Source: Pseudaestuariivita sp. (lineage in GTDB: Bacteria > Pseudomonadota > Alphaproteobacteria > Rhodobacterales > Rhodobacteraceae). Taken from it: 8,769 bases of DNA. The stretch covers positions 10,136 through 18,904 of the forward strand of contig JAHDCH010000017.1 in assembly GCA_020629995.1 (NCBI GenBank), read 5' to 3'. This document shows positions 7,812-8,769 of this stretch, piece by piece. The notes beneath the pieces are model-generated. The model did no database searches. It was not told the DNA's origin and saw only the letters and a program-made list of their open reading frames with translations. The position numbers and the translations under genes are program-made. Position 1 is the first letter of the stretch, and the number at the start of each line of letters is the position of its first letter.

Positions 7812-8769
<958 letters not shown>

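Overview
This window reads as chromosomal core genome of a GC-rich alphaproteobacterium, most likely a Rhodobacterales/Roseobacter-group organism. The protein sequences suggest this (RecA, CckA and a recA-adjacent sulfotransferase-like protein of roseobacter type), and so do two lineage-typical regulatory motifs: a GTTC-N7-GTTC LexA (SOS) box in front of recA and a TTAA-N7-TTAA CtrA box in front of cckA. I see no insertion sequence, phage, CRISPR, tRNA or rRNA. Coding density is very high and no gene-free gap exceeds about 190 bases.

Layout from left to right: the 5' part of alaS (minus strand, running off the left edge); a 163-bp gap with a good intrinsic terminator for recA; recA (minus); a 184-bp divergent promoter region holding the SOS box; a small P-loop sulfotransferase-like gene (plus, the only plus-strand gene); cckA, the membrane-bound hybrid histidine kinase of the CckA-ChpT-CtrA pathway (minus), whose 3' end overlaps the sulfotransferase-like gene tail to tail; a 101-bp gap with the CtrA box; and a tightly overlapping minus-strand block transcribed guaB -> MBL-fold hydrolase -> RsmB/NOP-type RNA methyltransferase, with guaB running off the right edge.

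The genes fall into three functional units. recA is an SOS-controlled DNA repair gene whose transcript probably ends before alaS. cckA heads the phosphorelay that controls CtrA, and its own upstream region carries a perfect CtrA recognition motif, which suggests feedback. guaB, the MBL hydrolase and the RNA methyltransferase are joined by stop/start overlaps (TGATG and ATGA) and are probably co-transcribed and translationally coupled.

I did not find a convincing undescribed biological system. The points most worth a second look are regulatory: the paired, oppositely oriented LexA-like boxes in the recA divergent region, the CtrA box before cckA, and the overlapping convergent 3' ends of cckA and the sulfotransferase-like gene. 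Long open frames antisense to alaS, recA and cckA are explained by GC-rich codon usage and are not listed as genes.
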